Positions 58,295 through 64,000 of a stretch of DNA of 64,000 bases are shown here, one piece after another. The DNA is from Brevundimonas sp. MF30-B (GTDB taxonomy: Bacteria > Pseudomonadota > Alphaproteobacteria > Caulobacterales > Caulobacteraceae), in contig NZ_CP038440.1 in assembly GCF_004683885.1 (NCBI RefSeq), positions 124,001 through 188,000 on the forward strand, in the 5' to 3' direction. A program made the translations under genes and the position numbers. The notes below the pieces were generated by a model. The model saw only the letters and a program-made list of their open reading frames with translations. It searched no databases and was not told where the DNA came from. The number at the start of each line of letters is the position of its first letter. Positions within the stretch are counted from its first letter, which is position 1.

Positions 58295-59284
58295 TCACGA
58301 CCAGGGACCGCTCGGCGCGGGGGCGGACGCGGGGATGGGCGCATGAGCTTCACGCGACACTCCGCCCCTGGGGTCGGCGTGGATCAGGATGTCGGCGCCC
58401 GGGAAGCGCTCGGCGATGCGGCCCTCGGCCTCGACCACGATGGCGTGGGCCTGTTCCAGCGTCAGGGCGGGATCCAGGTCGACATGCATCTGCACGATCA
58501 GCACAGGGCCTGAGCGGCGCGCGCGCAGCTGATGCACCCCGCCGACACGGGGATCGGCCAGCACCGCCTGGGCCACCGCGGCGCGGTCCTCGGCTGGTGC
58601 GGCGCGATCCAGCAGTTGGTCAGCGGCGGGGCGAAGCACGCCCAGCGCGCCCCAGAACAGCCAGACCGCCACGATCAGCCCGGCCGCCGCATCCAGTCCG
58701 GGCGCGCCGAGATAGGCACCCGAGACGAGGCCGATCAGCACCACGACATTGGCGGCCAGATCGGCGCTGTAGTGGGCGCGGTCGCCGGTGACGGCCAGCG
58801 AGCCGCTGGCCTTGATGGCGCGGGTCTGCATCCACACCAGCCAGGCGGTGACGCCGATGGCGATGACCATGACCCCGACGGCCCAGCCGCCCGAGGTCAC
58901 CGGGCGCGGGTCGGCGATGCGCTGAACCGCCTCCCAGCCGATGAAGATGGCTGACGCGAACACCAGGCCCGCCTGGACCAGGGCGGCCATGGCCTCACCC
59001 TTGCCGCGACCGTAGCGATGCTGCTCGTCAGGCGGGGCGGCGGCCCAGCGCACGGCGAAGAAGGTGGCCAGCGAAGCGAACAGGTCCAGCGCCGAGTCCG
59101 CCAGCGACGCCAGCACGGCCACCGACCCCGAGGCGCCCAGGGCGAAGGTCTTGAGCAGGATCAGCCCCAGCGCCACGGCGACCGAGATGCGCGTGATCCT
59201 CCGCGTCGCCAGCCGGCCGGCGGCCAAGGAATCGACCGGGGTGTCGGGCGCGGGCGGCGGCGTGTCTGAGGCGGGCGTGCTCAT
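58295..59284 (-). CDS. CDF-family cation efflux transporter (FieF-like)
   Basis: A 329-residue cation diffusion facilitator with six TM helices and a cytoplasmic C-terminal domain. The metal-binding DSALD (DxxxD) in TM2 and [10 protein letters not shown] (HxxxD) in TM5 suggest Zn/Fe/Cd proton antiport. The C-terminus has the usual ferredoxin-like fold with [10 protein letters not shown] and HVDLDP. It starts at 59284 and faces away from uppP with a 129-base gap. Metal not certain. Confidence 0.92.
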   Translation of the reverse strand: MSTPASDTPPPAPDTPVDSLAAGRLATRRITRISVAVALGLILLKTFALGASGSVAVLASLADSALDLFASLATFFAVRWAAAPPDEQHRYGRGKGEAMAALVQAGLVFASAIFIGWEAVQRIADPRPVTSGGWAVGVMVIAIGVTAWLVWMQTRAIKASGSLAVTGDRAHYSADLAANVVVLIGLVSGAYLGAPGLDAAAGLIVAVWLFWGALGVLRPAADQLLDRAAPAEDRAAVAQAVLADPRVGGVHQLRARRSGPVLIVQMHVDLDPALTLEQAHAIVVEAEGRIAERFPGADILIHADPRGGVSREAHAPIPASAPAPSGPWS

Positions 59285-59413
59285 GACCCGCCTTGTCGCG
59301 CAAATCGCGCCGGCTCGCCACCACCCGGACAGAGAACCGAAATAGGCGCCGCCCCCGTCTCGCGCGCCCGGTCGCGAGCCGCTAGGGAGAGGGTCTCAAC
59401 CTTGGGAGACGAG

Positions 59414-60220
59414 ATGTCGGACTGGCTGTCGGCGCTGATCCTGGGCCTGGTCGAGGGCCTGACCGAATTCATCCCCGTGTCGTCGACCGGGCACCTGCTG
59501 CTGCTGGGCCATTTCATCGGCTTCCAGAGCACGGGCAAGACGTTCGAGATCGTCATCCAGCTGGGCGCGATCCTGGCCATCATCAGCATCTATCTGAAGC
59601 GGCTGTGGGTGCTGGCCATCCGCTGGCCCACCGATCCCAAGGTGCGACACTTCCTGATCGGCATCGGCCTGGCCTTTTTGCCGGCCGCCTTCGCCGGGGT
59701 GGTGATGTACGACATCATCAAGGAGATTTTCTTCGAGACGCCCGCCATCATCTGCATCGCCCTGATCGTCGGCGGGGTGCTCTTGCTGCTGCTGGACCGG
59801 ATGAAGAAGGTCCCGACCTATCTGAACGCCGAGACCTATCCGTTCCGGGTCTATCTGCTGATCGGCCTGTTCCAGTGCCTGGCCCTGCTGCCGGGCGTGT
59901 CGCGCTCGGGCGCCACCATCGCCGGCGGCCTGCTGCTGGGGACCGACAAGCGCTCGGCGGCGGAGTTCACCTTCTTCCTGGCCCTGCCGACCATGGGCGG
60001 GGCGGTGGCCTATGACCTGTTCCAGAACCGAAATCTGCTGGACTTCACCGATCTGGGTCTGATCGCCGTCGGGTTCGTCGCCGCCTTCGTCACCGCCCTG
60101 CTCGTGGTTCGGTTCCTGCTCGACTTCGTGTCGCGCCACGGCTTTGCGCCCTTCGCCTGGTGGCGGATCGCGGTCGGCGTGGCGGGCCTGGTCGGCCTGG
60201 CGCTCACCGGGGCTTTCTGA
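59414..60220 (+). CDS. uppP: undecaprenyl-diphosphate phosphatase (BacA)
   Basis: A 268-residue integral membrane protein that recycles undecaprenyl diphosphate for cell wall and polysaccharide synthesis. Family motifs [19 protein letters not shown] and [17 protein letters not shown] are intact. The ATG at 59414 starts [21 protein letters not shown] sits 5 bases upstream. Converges with glk over a 32-base gap. Confidence 0.96.
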   Translation: MSDWLSALILGLVEGLTEFIPVSSTGHLLLLGHFIGFQSTGKTFEIVIQLGAILAIISIYLKRLWVLAIRWPTDPKVRHFLIGIGLAFLPAAFAGVVMYDIIKEIFFETPAIICIALIVGGVLLLLLDRMKKVPTYLNAETYPFRVYLLIGLFQCLALLPGVSRSGATIAGGLLLGTDKRSAAEFTFFLALPTMGGAVAYDLFQNRNLLDFTDLGLIAVGFVAAFVTALLVVRFLLDFVSRHGFAPFAWWRIAVGVAGLVGLALTGAF

Positions 60221-60252
60221 GCCGGTCTACGCGGGACCAGACACCCAGCCCC

Positions 60253-61233
60253 TCAGGACTGCGAAGCGGCGAAGGCCACGCGTGCGGCGCCCAAAAGCGC
60301 GGCGTGCTTGTGCAGAATGACCTGCGTCGGAATGGCCTTCATATAGTCCTGATACCGGCCCTTGCGCTCGAACCGTTCGCGGAACGGGCTGGCCTGGAGG
60401 AAGTCCAAGATGCGCGGCGCGATGCCGCCGCCGACATAGACCCCGCCACGCGCGCCCGTCGTCAGGGCGATGTCTCCGGCCACGGCGCCCAGGATGGCGC
60501 AGAAGCGCGCCAGGGTGTGACCGCAGGCGCTGCGCGGATCGGCCAGGGCGTCAGCCGTGATCTGGGCCGGGTCGTCGATGTGGGTCTCGCGGCCTTCGAT
60601 CTCGGCGATGGCGCGGTGCATGTTCAGCAGGCCCGGCCCGCAGATAAGCCGCTCGATCGACACCCGGCCATAGCGGCGGCGCAGGATTCGCAGGATCTCG
60701 TCCTCGACCTCGTCGCCCGGCGCGAAACAGGCGTGGCCGCCCTCGCTGGGCATGGCCATCTCGCGGCCCGAGGCGTCGCGCACCAGGGCCGAGACGCCGA
60801 AACCGGTGCCGGGCCCCAGCACGGCGATGGTCGCGTGCGGATCGCCCTGCTCGGGTCCGCCCAGCGAGGCCAGCTCTTCCTTGGGCACCACCGGCGCGCC
60901 CCAGGCCACCGCCTCGAAGTCGTTGATCAGCTTGGCCGGCGTCAGGCCCAGCGTGCTCAGTTCGGTTTCCGTCACCGCCCAGGGCGAGTTGGTCAGGTCG
61001 ATGGCCCCGTCCGTCACCGGCCCCGCCACCGCGATCACGCCGGACGTCGGCCGCGTGTCGCACCCCTTCAGATAGGCCTCCACCCCCTCCAGGAAGGTCG
61101 GATAGCTTTCGGCCGGAAAGCTGTCGTGGTGCTCCAGCACCGGCCGGCCTTCCTCAAGCCGCGCCAGGGCGAAACGGGCGTTTGTCCCGCCCACGTCGCC
61201 GACCAGCACGATGTCGTCCTTGGAGGGTTTCAT
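60253..61233 (-). CDS. glk: glucokinase
   Basis: A 326-residue ROK-independent glucokinase phosphorylating glucose for the Entner-Doudoroff route. N-terminal LVGDVGGTNARFALARLEEG (ATP phosphate site), the catalytic region INDFEAVAWG with its Asp, and LGPGTGFGVSALV are present. Follows edd by 70 bases; the order zwf-pgl-edd-glk matches the Caulobacter operon. Confidence 0.94.
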   Translation of the reverse strand: MKPSKDDIVLVGDVGGTNARFALARLEEGRPVLEHHDSFPAESYPTFLEGVEAYLKGCDTRPTSGVIAVAGPVTDGAIDLTNSPWAVTETELSTLGLTPAKLINDFEAVAWGAPVVPKEELASLGGPEQGDPHATIAVLGPGTGFGVSALVRDASGREMAMPSEGGHACFAPGDEVEDEILRILRRRYGRVSIERLICGPGLLNMHRAIAEIEGRETHIDDPAQITADALADPRSACGHTLARFCAILGAVAGDIALTTGARGGVYVGGGIAPRILDFLQASPFRERFERKGRYQDYMKAIPTQVILHKHAALLGAARVAFAASQS

Positions 61234-61303
61234 CCTGAATCCTTTTTGGCCCTATCGCTCGGCTCGCGGAGCCTCGCTGCTTGAGGGCGCCCGATCTTGG
61301 CGA

Positions 61304-63189
<1,886 letters not shown>

Positions 63190-63190
<1 letters not shown>

Positions 63191-63897
63191 CAGGCGGCCT
63201 CCGTCCAATAGACTTCAAGGGGCGTATTCGCCGCGATCAGGGCGGCGATGGGCGTGACGGCGGGATCGCCCTGGGCCTCACGCTCGAACACCGCGCGCTT
63301 CTCGGTGCCGGTGATGGCGAGGATCACGCGCCCGGCCTGGGCCAGATAGGGCAGGTTGATCGACAGCCGCTCCATCGACGGCGCCATGCCGTCGCGGCCT
63401 TGAGGCACGCCGTAGACGGCGGGCGGCAAGCCAGGGATCAGCAGGGTCTTCAGCGTGGGGTTTTGGGGGAACATGGAGCAGATATGGCCATCGCCCCCCA
63501 TGCCGAGAAGGACCGCGTCGAAACGCGCACCCTCGGCCGCCAGGGCCTGCGTCGCCAGGGCTGCCGCGCGATCCACCGTCACCTCGGGGTGGAACAGCGG
63601 CACGAAGCGCGCGGCCGAGGCGGGTCCGGTAAGCAGGGCCCGCTTCAGCAGGGCGGCGTTGGACTCCGGCGAGCTCTCGGGGACGTAGCGCTCGTCGATC
63701 AGGGTGGCCGTGACGCGCGACCAGTCGATCTGCGCCTGCCGCATCCGCTCATAGATCGGCGCCGGCGTCGATCCGCCCGACCCGGCGAAGACCGCGCGGC
63801 CGTTGGCTGCGATGGCCTGGGCCATTGTCTCGATCAGGCGGTCGGCGCAGGCCTGAGCCCAGTCGGCGGCGGTCGGAAGCGTCCGGAACTCAGTCAT
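63190..63897 (-). CDS. pgl: 6-phosphogluconolactonase
   Basis: A 235-residue NagB-fold lactonase, second step of the oxidative hexose pathway. [35 protein letters not shown], and [15 protein letters not shown] (catalytic His) match the DevB/SOL group. The ATG lies inside the end of zwf (8-base overlap) and its stop overlaps the edd start. Confidence 0.95.
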
Positions 63898-64000
63898 TGC
63901 GCGTATTCCACTGGCGGCCCGTGCGCGACAGCAGCAGGTCGGCGCTTTCCGGACCCCAGGTCCCCGGCTGATAGTCTTCGGTCTTGATGCCGGCCCCAGC
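63890..64000 (-). CDS. zwf: glucose-6-phosphate 1-dehydrogenase, C-terminal end only
   Basis: The last 36 codons of a gene that runs off the window end. The translated tail reads IKTEDYQPGTWGPESAD, then LLLSRTGRQWN and stop, the usual end of G6PD (PGTWGPxxAD...GRxW). The TGA lies within the second and third codons of pgl. It would be the first gene of zwf-pgl-edd-glk. Start and promoter are outside the window. Confidence 0.85.
   Translation of the reverse strand, partial: AGAGIKTEDYQPGTWGPESADLLLSRTGRQWNTRND

Overview
The window is a gene-dense, very GC-rich chromosome segment with no insertion sequence, CRISPR array, tRNA or rRNA gene that I can see. Gene content points to the order Caulobacterales, most likely a Brevundimonas-like organism. 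The markers are the flagellar operon order fliF-fliG-flbE-fliN-flbD-flhA, the Entner-Doudoroff operon zwf-pgl-edd-glk, an FzlA-type FtsZ-binding protein, an UrcA-family protein, CtrA-like boxes, and general-stress (EcfG/SigT-type) promoters. The genus is inferred from synteny and protein character, not from a search.

Layout. 1-3.9 kb: small lipoprotein, TlpA-like thioredoxin, then argH-lptM-lysA. 3.9-6.8 kb: secreted M16 peptidase. 7-13.4 kb: branched-chain 2-oxoacid dehydrogenase operon (bkdA1-bkdA2-bkdB-[small secreted protein]-lpdV) with a divergent Lrp-type regulator. 13.6-16.9 kb: pirin, UrcA, TypA. 17-20.7 kb: putA with a divergent Lrp-type regulator. 20.9-31.2 kb: glycosyltransferase, recQ, mutM, a thioredoxin-reductase-like flavoprotein, enoyl-CoA hydratase, a His-rich COG0523 GTPase, a 2OG-Fe(II) oxygenase, an OmpA-type lipoprotein and UDP-glucose dehydrogenase. 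31.4-37.6 kb: OmpA porin with a long polyproline linker, a KpsM/KpsE/KpsT-like capsule exporter with an unknown fourth gene, and RNase T2. 37.7-45.5 kb: proline-rich membrane protein, ABC-2 exporter, heme oxygenase plus bacteriophytochrome, histidine phosphatase, HDAC-like hydrolase, GNAT. 45.5-57.5 kb: flagellar operon interrupted by a class A beta-lactamase, followed by a CHASE3 kinase, a response regulator, a receiver-HisKA_2 kinase and a Nudix hydrolase, then CsbD. 57.6-64 kb: FzlA, a CDF cation transporter, UppP, and glk-edd-pgl-zwf (zwf cut by the window end).

Genes that work together. Branched-chain amino acid and proline catabolism each have their own Lrp-type regulator. Three well separated genes (flavoprotein, OmpA lipoprotein, CsbD) each carry a perfect GGAAC-N16-CGTT promoter, and the same window encodes two HisKA_2 kinases of the class that feeds the PhyR-EcfG general stress pathway. 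CtrA-like boxes precede both fliF and fzlA, tying motility and division genes to the cell cycle. The most unusual items are the beta-lactamase translationally coupled to flhA, the small secreted protein inside the bkd operon, and the uncharacterised fourth gene of the capsule-export operon.
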